Shown here piece by piece: positions 7,778 to 14,309 of a stretch of 17,613 nt of DNA. Source of the stretch: an uncultured Collinsella sp. (GTDB taxonomy: Bacteria; Actinomycetota; Coriobacteriia; Coriobacteriales; Coriobacteriaceae); the NCBI GenBank assembly GCA_902494605.1, contig CABUUG010000024.1, positions 1-17,613 of the forward strand. Reading direction: 5' to 3'. The notes beneath the pieces were generated by a model that searched no databases, was not told the DNA's origin, and worked only from the letters and a program-made list of their open reading frames with translations. A program made the translations under genes and the position numbers. Each line of letters starts with the position of its first letter. Within the stretch, counting starts at the first letter, position 1.

Positions 7778-7863
7778 GTTATGAGTACGTTAACAACTTG
7801 AAGCGGCATGAACCAAGTGTTCACGATACCGCACGTTACGGGCTATGTTAACGTACTCATAAC
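7778..7863. promoter_or_regulatory. Paired 18-bp inverted repeat: putative operators of galKT and the LacI-type regulator
   Basis: The 18 bases at 7778-7795 (GTTATGAGTACGTTAACA) recur as a perfect inverse at 7846-7863, 50 bases apart, in the divergent spacer between galK and the regulator gene. The core AGTACGTTAACA is present a third time at 7971-7982. Perfect conservation in a non-coding spacer beside a LacI-family gene is strong evidence for operators, although the binding protein is inferred. Confidence 0.8.
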
Positions 7864-7970
7864 ACATCGCTTGTCACTTTTTGAGAATCTGGTAATCGGT
7901 AGAAATTCAGCCGTGAACGGTACTGCCGTATGGACTTATAAAGCAGAAGAGATGCAGATAGAAAAAGTAG

Positions 7971-7982
7971 AGTACGTTAACA
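7971..7982 (+). promoter_or_regulatory. Third copy of the AGTACGTTAACA operator motif
   Basis: An exact copy of the 12-base core found at 7784-7795 and, inverted, at 7846-7857. Its start is 125 bases from the second copy, and the second is 62 from the first: close to 12 and 6 helical turns. It lies about 94 bases upstream of the GTG start at 8076 and downstream of a TATAAA-like box (7937-7942), so it could autoregulate the regulator gene. Confidence 0.65.
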
Positions 7983-8075
7983 TGCGTCCGACGATAGCGG
8001 GCCTCGGCGCGGGATGTATTTCTGCCCGGGCCAGCATTCACGCTATTCAGATCTCGCAAGGGTGAAGGTGATCCT

Positions 8076-9107
8076 GTGGCAAGGCGCCCGTCCAACGATA
8101 CAGGTACGCGTCCGGTCTCCATGGCCGACGTCGCCCGCGCTGCTGGCGTTTCGCAGCAGACGGTTTCGCGCGTCGCCAACGGCTTGCCCAACGTTAACGA
8201 GCAGACGCGCCAGCGCGTGCAGGCCGCTATGCAAGAGCTCGGCTTTCGTCCGAGTTATGCCGGTCGCTCGCTGCGCGACGGCCGTTACCATTCGGTCGGC
8301 CTATGCATCAACGATGTCACCAAGTTTGGCAACCTCTCAATGATCGACGGCATCGCCAGCGCTGCTCGCGAGCATAATTGCGCCATCACACTGGTCGAGA
8401 TGTCCAAGACCGAGGAGTTTTCGCTTGCCGAGGCCACGCGTCGTATGGCCGCATTGCCGGTGGACGGCATCATCATCGGCATGAGCCGCATGGCGCCCGA
8501 TTTTGAGACGTTTGATCCACTGCCGGGCATTGGCACGGTCATCGTTACCATGTACGCGCACCCGCGGGTGACCACGGTCGATTCCGATCATTACGGCTGC
8601 TCGCTATTGCTTATGGATCACCTGTTTGAGCTGGGGCACGAGCAGATTCGCTATATTGGCGGCCCGTCGTACTCGGTCGACGAGCAATTTCGTCGCGCCG
8701 GTTGGCAGGATGCACTCGAGCGTAAACACATCGAGCCGGCAGAGCCGCTCGAGGGCGACTGGTCTGCCAACAGCGGCTACGAGGCCGGCAGGCACCTGGT
8801 CGAGCACGATCACACCATGACGGCGATTTACGCGGCAAACGACCAGATGGCAAACGGCGCAATTGCGGCGCTGCGCGATAGCGGCCTGCGCGTGCCCGAG
8901 GACGTAAGCGTGGTGGGCGTCGATGATTCGCTCGATGATTTTGTAGCACACAACGAGCTCACGACCGTGCGATTCGATCTACATCAGCGCGGACGCGAGG
9001 TGTTCGAGCATGCGGTTCCCGAGGCGGGTACGGCGGGCAAAACCGTTGCCATTCGTATTCCCGGCCAACTCATTATTCGACATAGCACGGCGATACCGCG
9101 CTCATAG
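8076..9107 (+). CDS. LacI-family transcriptional regulator, probable galKT regulator
   Basis: A 343-residue DNA-binding regulator. Residues 15-40 form the LacI helix-turn-helix and hinge (SMADVARAAGVSQQTVSRV, then ANGLPNVNEQTRQRV). From about residue 70 on comes a periplasmic-binding-protein-like effector domain with typical blocks: GIIIGMS, the IRYIGG segment, AIYAANDQMANGA, VPEDVSVVGVDD, and LTTVRFDLHQRGREV. The start is GTG at 8076, supported by AAGGTGA at 8065-8071; no ATG fits. It is divergent from galK, with three copies of a shared motif between them, so control of galKT and of itself is likely. The effector is not readable from sequence; galactose or a derivative is the natural guess. 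No terminator is evident after it. Confidence 0.92.
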   Translation: MARRPSNDTGTRPVSMADVARAAGVSQQTVSRVANGLPNVNEQTRQRVQAAMQELGFRPSYAGRSLRDGRYHSVGLCINDVTKFGNLSMIDGIASAAREHNCAITLVEMSKTEEFSLAEATRRMAALPVDGIIIGMSRMAPDFETFDPLPGIGTVIVTMYAHPRVTTVDSDHYGCSLLLMDHLFELGHEQIRYIGGPSYSVDEQFRRAGWQDALERKHIEPAEPLEGDWSANSGYEAGRHLVEHDHTMTAIYAANDQMANGAIAALRDSGLRVPEDVSVVGVDDSLDDFVAHNELTTVRFDLHQRGREVFEHAVPEAGTAGKTVAIRIPGQLIIRHSTAIPRS

Positions 9108-9190
9108 TTTGCGCAGGTAAACGGCGATTTATCGTATTTCAATAACAATCGGTATGGATGCTGGCAGATAACAGTTGGGATACTGCCGAG

Positions 9191-9199
9191 TGTTATGAT
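9191..9199 (+). promoter_or_regulatory. Extended -10 promoter element for the flavodiiron gene
   Basis: TG-T-TATGAT at 9191-9199 is an extended -10 (TGn plus a hexamer one mismatch from TATAAT), 37 bases before the start codon. The -35 is weak, as is common with extended -10 promoters. Confidence 0.5.
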
Positions 9200-9236
9200 A
9201 GACGGGTTCTTTTGTCTATCTAGGAGGCTTTGCCTG

Positions 9237-10397
9237 ATGGAGATCACCAAGGATATCCGCTACATCGGTGTCGACGATCACGACATTGACCTGTTCGAGG
9301 GCCAGTACGACGTGTCCGAGAACGGCATGGCATACAACAGCTACGTTATCTTGGGCGAAAAGATCGCTGTCGCCGATTCAGTCGACGGCGGTTTTGTTGA
9401 CGAGTGGCTCGGCAACCTCGAGGCCGTGCTCGATGGCCGTACGCCTGACTACCTGATCGTCCATCACATGGAGCCCGATCACTCCGCCGGTATTGCCGCC
9501 TTTATGGAGCGCTATCCCCAGGCACAGATTGTGGCCAGCATGGGCGCCTTCCGCATGATGGTCAACTACTTTGGCACCGACTTCCCCGAGCGCAAAATGG
9601 TCGTCAAAGAGGGCGATGTGCTCGATCTGGGCGGCCACAGCCTGACCTTTATCGGCGCCCCCAACGTTCACTGGCCCGAGGTGATTTTCTCCTACGAGTC
9701 CACCGACAAGGTGCTCTTTAGTGCCGACGGCTTTGGCAAGTTCGGCGCCAACGACATCGAGGATCCGGAAGGGTGGGCCTGCGAGGCTCGCCGTTACTAC
9801 TTTGGCATCGTCGGTAAGTTCGGCAAGTTCGTGCAGGCCGTCCTCAAGAAGGCCGCCGACCTGGACATCCAGATCATCTGCCCGCTCCACGGCCCCGTGC
9901 TGACCGAGAACCTGGGCTACTACCTCGACACCTATAACACCTGGTCGAGCTATCAGCCCGAGGACGAGGGCATCACGATCGCCTATGCGAGCGTGTATGG
10001 CCATCTGAAGGCTGCCGTCGAGGAGCTCGCTTCTGCGCTTGAGGCTCGCGGCCAGAAGGTTTCCGTCTTTGACCTGGCTCGCGACGACATGGCCGAGGCC
10101 GTTGAGGATGCGTTCCGCTACGACCGCCTGGTGCTCGCTTCCATCACCTATCAGGGCGAGATCTTCCCGTTCATGAGCACCTTTATCCATACGCTCGCCG
10201 AGCATGCCTACCAGAACCGCACCGTGGCGCTCGTCGAGGCCGGCTCTTGGGCGCCCGCTGCTGCCAAGGTTATGACCAAGGAGCTCGAGGGCATGAAGGA
10301 CATCACCCTGGCGCAGAACAAGGTGACCGTGCTGGGCTCGCTCAACGACGCCTCGCGCGCTCAGATCGAGGCCCTCGCCGACGAGCTGTCCAAGTAG
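9237..10397 (+). CDS. FprA-family A-type flavoprotein (flavodiiron O2/NO reductase)
   Basis: Flavodiiron proteins reduce O2 to water, or NO to N2O, and protect strict anaerobes. The 386-residue protein has both modules. The metallo-beta-lactamase-like domain (1-245) holds all diiron ligands: HxExDH at His77-Glu79-Asp81-His82, His145 (NVHWP), Asp164 (FSADGFG) and His218 (CPLHGP). The flavodoxin domain (from about 247) has the FMN-binding loop ASVYGHLKAA (251-260). There is no C-terminal rubredoxin or flavin-reductase extension, so it is class A and needs an outside electron donor, not seen nearby. The start is set by AGGAGG at 9222-9227, 9 bases before ATG 9237; the open frame reaching 9195 is rejected. 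It appears to be a single-gene unit with a terminator at 10430-10470. O2 versus NO preference cannot be read from sequence. Confidence 0.92.
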   Translation: MEITKDIRYIGVDDHDIDLFEGQYDVSENGMAYNSYVILGEKIAVADSVDGGFVDEWLGNLEAVLDGRTPDYLIVHHMEPDHSAGIAAFMERYPQAQIVASMGAFRMMVNYFGTDFPERKMVVKEGDVLDLGGHSLTFIGAPNVHWPEVIFSYESTDKVLFSADGFGKFGANDIEDPEGWACEARRYYFGIVGKFGKFVQAVLKKAADLDIQIICPLHGPVLTENLGYYLDTYNTWSSYQPEDEGITIAYASVYGHLKAAVEELASALEARGQKVSVFDLARDDMAEAVEDAFRYDRLVLASITYQGEIFPFMSTFIHTLAEHAYQNRTVALVEAGSWAPAAAKVMTKELEGMKDITLAQNKVTVLGSLNDASRAQIEALADELSK

Positions 10398-10429
10398 CGA
10401 CACGTTCACTTTTGACGCTCAACCATCAC

Positions 10430-10470
10430 AACCACCACAAAGGGGACAGGCACCTTTGTGGTGGTTTTTA
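10430..10470 (+). terminator. Perfect 14-bp terminator after the flavodiiron gene
   Basis: 10430-10443 pairs perfectly with 10453-10466 around the 9-base loop GGACAGGCA, followed by a T-rich stretch. The stem and loop together read AAAGGGGACAGGCACCTTT, which looks like a member of a dispersed repeat family rather than an ordinary terminator. It lies between convergent genes and may serve the minus-strand regulator as well, though that side has no T-run. Confidence 0.85.
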
Positions 10471-10471
10471 T

Positions 10472-11275
10472 TTAGTTGACGGCGATGATGAGGGCTGGAC
10501 GTGCGCCGTCGGCGGTCTTGGCGATTGAGGTGGCGACGGCGCCTTCGGGGTCTCGGTCCATCACGATGGCGTCGACATCGGTCAGCTTGGCAAAGCGGTA
10601 CATGCCGCGTCCGTTAACCTTGCTGGCGTCCATGAGGGCGACGCTTTGATGGGCCGCGGCGATCATAGCCGTTTTGGTCTCGGCCATCTGCGGAAAGTCG
10701 GTCGTAAAGCCGCAGCTGGAGACAAAGGCGCCGGGGCACATGACGGCCAGATCGGCATGGACCATTTGGAGCGCCTGCATGGTGAGCGGTCCGTACAGAT
10801 AACGATGGCCTTTGCGCAGCGCCCCGCCCAGCATGACGACATCGACCGAGGGCATGCTCTCGTCGATATAATCGGCGATGGTAATGTCGGCCGTGATAAC
10901 GGTGATGCCGTCGCGCTGATCGAGGAGCCGGACGAACTCGAGCGCCGTGGTGCCCGAGTCAACGAGCAGCGTGTCGCCGTCATTGACGAGCTCGATGGCG
11001 CTTTGCGCGATGGCCTGCTTGGCGGCGACGTTGACATTGATGCGGCGATCCTGCGTGGAAACAGTCAGACGCTTGTGGAGCGATACGGCGCCACCATGCG
11101 TGCGGCGCAGCTTGCCTGCTTCGGCGAGCGCGTCCAGGTCGGCGCGGGCGGTAACGGAGGACACGCCAAAGGTCTGGGCGATTTCTGCTACCTGCACCGA
11201 GGCATTATGCTCGAGCATCTCCATGATGGCGGCACGACGCTCATCGGCGAAGGCTCGGGTTGTTGCGTGGGCCAT
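10472..11275 (-). CDS. DeoR/GlpR-family transcriptional regulator (LacR-like candidate)
   Basis: A 267-residue sugar-phosphate-responsive repressor. The winged helix-turn-helix covers about 13-62 (ERRAAIMEML, then VAEIAQTFGVSSVTARADLDAL and the RRTHGGAV wing). The C-terminal DeoR sensor domain has the phosphosugar-binding DSGTT (106-110) and a VVMLGG segment. The usual SVRRDL of the recognition helix is SVTARADL here, a modest variant. GGAG at 11284-11281 is 5 bases before the ATG. It is divergent from the class II aldolase gene with a 333-base AT-rich spacer holding repeated TTTTC boxes. Known LacR proteins of this family respond to tagatose 6-phosphate, so control of the aldolase and perhaps of lacABXC is plausible, but a general fructose/other sugar regulator is also possible. 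Confidence 0.88.
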   Translation of the reverse strand: MAHATTRAFADERRAAIMEMLEHNASVQVAEIAQTFGVSSVTARADLDALAEAGKLRRTHGGAVSLHKRLTVSTQDRRINVNVAAKQAIAQSAIELVNDGDTLLVDSGTTALEFVRLLDQRDGITVITADITIADYIDESMPSVDVVMLGGALRKGHRYLYGPLTMQALQMVHADLAVMCPGAFVSSCGFTTDFPQMAETKTAMIAAAHQSVALMDASKVNGRGMYRFAKLTDVDAIVMDRDPEGAVATSIAKTADGARPALIIAVN

Positions 11276-11608
11276 AGCTGCTCCATTCTCGGCAAATTTG
11301 CAGGAATTGTGTTGACTCTATTTTCGTTCATTTTCTTTTTGAGTAAGAAAATACCTTTCGATTACTTATTTTTTCTATAAAAGAAAGACGCTGAACGCCC
11401 AAAATTCAATATCGAACATGTCCGCTCGGCTCAAATTCCTTCCGTTTACTTTTCAAAAACGACGGTATTGACCTGCATGGGCTCAATATCTCGCACATGC
11501 AGAGCCGCTGAATTTCATACAATGAGCGCAGTAAAACGCAAGGTAAAACGCCTTGTGAACAACTACGCCCGATGTCCAGATGCGGGCGAGGGAGAGGAGC
11601 AAACGCTC
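11276..11608. promoter_or_regulatory. Divergent control region between the DeoR-type regulator and the aldolase
   Basis: This 333-base AT-rich spacer has no coding frame with a supported start. TTTTC repeats occur at 11321 and 11331 with 10-base spacing, followed by CTTTC (11355-11359), resembling the helically spaced half-sites used by several DeoR-family repressors. TACAAT at 11518-11523 is a good -10 for the aldolase, about 86 bases before its ATG, without a clear -35. TATAAA at 11376-11381 is another candidate. CAAGG/CCTTG forms a small leader hairpin around 11540-11556. Confidence 0.5.
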
Positions 11609-12466
11609 ATGGCACTTGTTACCACCGAAAAGATGCTCAAGGACGCTCAGGCCGGCCACTACGCCGTCGGCGCGTTCAACGTCGAGAACCTCGAGTTTGT
11701 TATGGCCGTTCTGGCCGCTGCCGAGGAGACCAAGTCCCCCGTCATCATGCAGACCACCCCGGGCACCATCAAGACCGCTGGTCTGGACTACTTCTACGGC
11801 ATGGTCAAGGCTGCCGCCGAGCGCGCTTCCGTGCCCGTCGCTCTGCACCTCGATCACGGCGATGGCTATGACCGCTGCATGCAGGCTTTCCGCACTGGCT
11901 ACACCTCTGTCATGATCGACGGTTCGCACGAGTCCTTCGAGGACAACATCGCCCTGACCAAGTCCGTCGCCGACGCTGGCCGCGCCATGGGCGTGCCCGT
12001 CGAGGCCGAGCTCGGTAAGGTTGGCGGCAAGGAGGACGACGGTCCCGCGGTTGAGGGCGAGAGCCCCTACACCGATCCGGCTGAGGCCAAGGAGTTCGTC
12101 GAGCGCACCGGCTGCACCTCGCTGGCTATTGGCGTTGGCACCAGCCACGGTGTGTACACGAGCGATCCGCACATCGAGCAGTCCGTGGTCAAGGCCATCC
12201 GCGACGCCGTCGACGTGCCGCTGGTTCTGCACGGCACCTCCGGTGTGCCCGATGAGCAGGTTGCCGAGGCTGTGAAGAACGGCATCTGCAAGGTCAACTA
12301 CGCCACCGAGCTGCGTCAGGCCTACACCAAGGGCTTCATGGCCTACATGGCCGAGAACCCTGCCTGCTTCGATCCCAAGAAGCCGGCCAAGGAGGGCATG
12401 CGCGAGATCACCGAGCTGGTTAAGATTCGCATGACCAACCTCAACTCTGTGGGCAAAGCAGAGTAA
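11609..12466 (+). CDS. fba: Class II fructose/tagatose-bisphosphate aldolase
   Basis: A 285-residue zinc-dependent aldolase that cleaves fructose 1,6- or tagatose 1,6-bisphosphate into dihydroxyacetone phosphate and glyceraldehyde 3-phosphate. Length fits the GatY/KbaY/short-FbaA group (about 284-290). The key residues are visible: HLDHG with the catalytic Asp82 and zinc ligand His83, the second metal region VEAELGKVGG (131-140), zinc ligands His180 (VGTSHG) and His208 (LHGTSG), and the phosphate-binding GICKVNYATELR (225-236). AGGAG at 11595-11599 lies 9 bases before the ATG at 11609; the frame extends upstream to 11468 without a supported start. Specificity cannot be settled from sequence. 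Absence of lacD and the divergent DeoR-type regulator make tagatose 1,6-bisphosphate a reasonable substrate; housekeeping glycolysis is the alternative. Confidence 0.92.
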   Translation: MALVTTEKMLKDAQAGHYAVGAFNVENLEFVMAVLAAAEETKSPVIMQTTPGTIKTAGLDYFYGMVKAAAERASVPVALHLDHGDGYDRCMQAFRTGYTSVMIDGSHESFEDNIALTKSVADAGRAMGVPVEAELGKVGGKEDDGPAVEGESPYTDPAEAKEFVERTGCTSLAIGVGTSHGVYTSDPHIEQSVVKAIRDAVDVPLVLHGTSGVPDEQVAEAVKNGICKVNYATELRQAYTKGFMAYMAENPACFDPKKPAKEGMREITELVKIRMTNLNSVGKAE

Positions 12467-12490
12467 CAGCAAGGGTACTCTGATCCCACC

Positions 12491-12643
12491 GGACGGCTTG
12501 GGCGGGTCCCCGTACTTAGTTTCCAAAACGTCCTCGCGCATGAAGGCCCCCGTTGCCTCGCTTCTACGAAGCGTTGGCAACGGGGGCCTTCGCGCTGCGG
12601 AATGATTTTGGAAACTAAGTACGGGGACCCGCCCAAGCCGTCC
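12491..12643. repeat. 153-bp foldback element with perfect 38-bp arms, after the aldolase gene
   Basis: Arms 12491-12528 and 12606-12643 are perfect inverse copies, 38 bases each, containing GGGTCCCCGTACTTAG and CTAAGTACGGGGACCC. Inside is a second perfect stem of 16 bp (12542-12557 with 12576-12591) capped by CGCTTC-TAC-GAAGCG. The inner stem could be the original aldolase terminator, though no T-run follows; the whole may be a MITE-like insertion that acts as terminator. It starts 24 bases after the stop codon. Confidence 0.85.
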
Positions 12644-13174
12644 TGCTCGATCGCCCTTGTGGCGTTGGGCGGAAATAATGGCGCGTCAGGGCTTCTTTGT
12701 TGATGAGGGGTTAGTATGCTCGGGCTTGGTTGGGGAATGACTTGTTTAGGGATGCTTGGAGCTTATTGAAGGATGCTCGCAGGTTAAGGCTCTGGTTGGT
12801 TGAGCGCTTTGCTTTTGTGGTCGGGGAGTCGAGGAGGCCGTTTCTCTGTGTCGGGGGGAAGGAGAAAAGGTTTGCATGATTTAGGGATGGCTGCTGTGCT
12901 GCGTCATTGGAAGAATGCATGCTTATGCGGCCTCCTCGATGTCCACCAAAAGGTTGCGCACGGGGTGTGCTGCTAGGTCCCGTGCGTTGGCAGTATTATG
13001 CCGCGGCTGCTGCAAAGAAGCGCTAAAGAAAGGCTTAACCTGGTTTGGTGTTACGATGAAACCGCAGGTCAAGGCTATTGAGTAACACTCTTGAAAGGTT
13101 TTGAGCTTAAGGGCTTTCTAAGGTTTGTGGCGCGGATGTGGCTTGCCTGTGTGGGGCGTGTGGGCGGCTCGTTC
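12644..13174. other. 531-base spacer with degenerate repeats, no clear gene
   Basis: The stretch between the foldback and the NUDIX-Vsr gene holds no recognised gene. It contains two copies of a CGCAGGTYAAGGCT motif (12778-12791 and 13063-13076, the latter inside CGATGAAACCGCAGGT at 13054-13069) shared with 17437-17458, an 8-bp hairpin CGCACGGG/CCCGTGCG (12957-12986), an inverted GTGTTAC/GTAACAC pair flanking the second motif, and a start-less minus-strand open frame (13117 to 12923). It looks like decayed or repeat-derived sequence. Confidence 0.6.
12711..12920 (-). CDS. Doubtful small hypothetical ORF (69 aa)
   Basis: The 69-residue frame is unrecognised: polar, Asn/Ser/Gln-rich, with a basic C-terminus and no membrane segment or motif. 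In its favour are an ATG with GAGGAGG (12937-12931) 10 bases upstream. Against it are the less GC-biased codons than neighbouring genes and a repeat motif (12778-12791) lying inside it that also occurs in non-coding sequence. It begins two bases after the stop of another open frame on the same strand (ending 12923). Most likely spurious, or part of a decayed gene. Confidence 0.2.
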   Translation of the reverse strand: MHSSNDAAQQPSLNHANLFSFPPTQRNGLLDSPTTKAKRSTNQSLNLRASFNKLQASLNKSFPNQARAY

Positions 13175-14161
13175 CTAGCGCTGCGGTTCGGCGGCGCGCA
13201 CCTGCTCAATGACCTTTTCCATCGTGGCGTCGATGCGGTCTTTTTTGAGCTCGCATTCCCAGACGGTGATGGGCGTCCAGCCCATTTGGGTAAGTGCGCT
13301 GATGGCTGATCGGTCGCGCTCGACGTTGCGACGGAACTTTGCCTCCCAAAACTCAACGTTGCGCTTGGGCTGGCTAGGGTTGCACTTGGGGCAGCGGTGC
13401 CAAAAACAGCCGTTGACGAAGATGGCGATCTTGCGTCCGGGGAAGGCGATATCGGGCTTGCCGGGTACCTTCCATTCCAAGCGATAACCCGTAAGGCCCG
13501 CGGCGCGCAGGCGCTGGCGAACGAGCAGTTCGGGCTTGGTGTTGGCGCGCTTGTTGCCCTTCATGGACTTTTTGATGGCGGCGCGACGGCGGACCAGTTC
13601 GCGCTCGTCAGCGGAGAGGTCCGAGGTATCGATGCCGTCGAGCAGACCGGGCTTGGGGCGCTTTTTGCTGCGGCGCTTAGGTGCGCGCTTGGGTTTGGTG
13701 GCGGGTTTGTCGGCTGTGTTGGGCGCGGCGTCATCGGCGGAGCTTGCCTCAAGCCGATCTTCCTTTAGCTCAATCAGGGCATCAATGAGCCCCTTGTCGG
13801 CGGGCATCCATTCCACCGTGGCAAGCGAGGTGCGCGGAATCCAGCGGATATCGAGTTGGCGGTCATGCTTCTGGGGCTCATCGGATTCATCGGCCAGCGA
13901 GCAGTAGTAGCACTCCATGGAGAGATGAAAATCGGGGTAGTCGTACTCAACGGTGTAAAAATCGCGCAGGTTGGTGACTTTTACCTGCAGCTCTTCCATG
14001 AGCTCGCGGCGCACGGCGTCTTCGGGTGTCTCGCCGCGCATGAGTTTGCCGCCGGGAAACTCCCATAGTCCCTGCATGTTGCCGTAGCCGCGCTGCACGG
14101 CAAGCAGCTCGTCAGATCCTTCCTTGCGAATGATCCCAGCGGCAACATGAACAGTCTTCAA
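13175..14161 (-). CDS. NUDIX (MutT-like) hydrolase fused to a Vsr DNA mismatch endonuclease
   Basis: One 328-residue frame joins two repair domains. Residues 2-135 are a NUDIX hydrolase with the box G38-x5-E44-x7-RELMEE (52-57), resembling MutT/CTP-type pyrophosphohydrolases; the family Gly after the box is Gln59. Residues 136-175 are a linker that is acidic then very basic (KPKRAPKRRSKKRPKP). Residues 180-328 are a Vsr endonuclease: RANTKPELLVRQRL, the catalytic aspartate in GKPDIAF (Asp237), NGCFWHRCPKC (250-260, Cys/His zinc ligands and catalytic His255), NVERDR and WECELK (Cys303). Vsr nicks T:G mismatches made by deamination of 5-methylcytosine; MutT-type enzymes clear damaged dNTPs. The start is inferred as TTG 14161: GAGAGAGGA (14176-14168) is 6 bases upstream, and the 189 codons further upstream are antisense to the ABC ATPase gene. 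No cytosine methylase lies nearby. Confidence 0.85.
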   Translation of the reverse strand: MKTVHVAAGIIRKEGSDELLAVQRGYGNMQGLWEFPGGKLMRGETPEDAVRRELMEELQVKVTNLRDFYTVEYDYPDFHLSMECYYCSLADESDEPQKHDRQLDIRWIPRTSLATVEWMPADKGLIDALIELKEDRLEASSADDAAPNTADKPATKPKRAPKRRSKKRPKPGLLDGIDTSDLSADERELVRRRAAIKKSMKGNKRANTKPELLVRQRLRAAGLTGYRLEWKVPGKPDIAFPGRKIAIFVNGCFWHRCPKCNPSQPKRNVEFWEAKFRRNVERDRSAISALTQMGWTPITVWECELKKDRIDATMEKVIEQVRAAEPQR

Positions 14162-14193
14162 CAGGAGTCCTCTCTCAACATCAACACGCGGCA

Positions 14194-14226
14194 GGGTAGC
14201 TACCCGTACCTTACACAACGGTAAGG
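14194..14226. promoter_or_regulatory. Inverted repeats in the divergent spacer between NUDIX-Vsr and the ABC exporter
   Basis: GGGTAGCTACCC (14194-14205) is a perfect 12-base palindrome, and CCTTAC-N6-GTAAGG (14209-14226) follows 3 bases later. The second has the shape of a MerR-family operator. On the minus strand it directly follows a TTG, giving TTGCCT as a possible -35 for the NUDIX-Vsr gene. Which gene it controls, and by what protein, is not shown. Confidence 0.4.
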
Positions 14227-14309
14227 CAAGCGTAAGCCATATCGATGGTAGCCGACTCGTCTTCTTGCGACTATAGATGCCGTAGACTAATTGCAAGAAA
14301 GGACTCGGT

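Noticed and set aside
8191..8198. ACGTTAAC inside the LacI-type gene as a fourth operator
   Set aside because: Only 8 of the 12 motif bases match, it lies in codons for the conserved NVNE segment, and its spacing from the other copies (217 bp) is off the helical phase.
9378..10409. 343-codon minus-strand open frame across the flavodiiron gene
   Set aside because: Antisense to a gene with every diiron ligand intact; the translation has no motif.
11468..11490. TTGACC as -35 of an aldolase promoter
   Set aside because: No -10-like hexamer lies 16-18 bases downstream; CAATAT is only 10 away and TACAAT at 11518 is too far.
11483..12580. 365-codon minus-strand open frame across the aldolase gene
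   Set aside because: Antisense shadow of the aldolase; low-complexity translation rich in Gly, Leu and His, no motif, no ribosome binding site.
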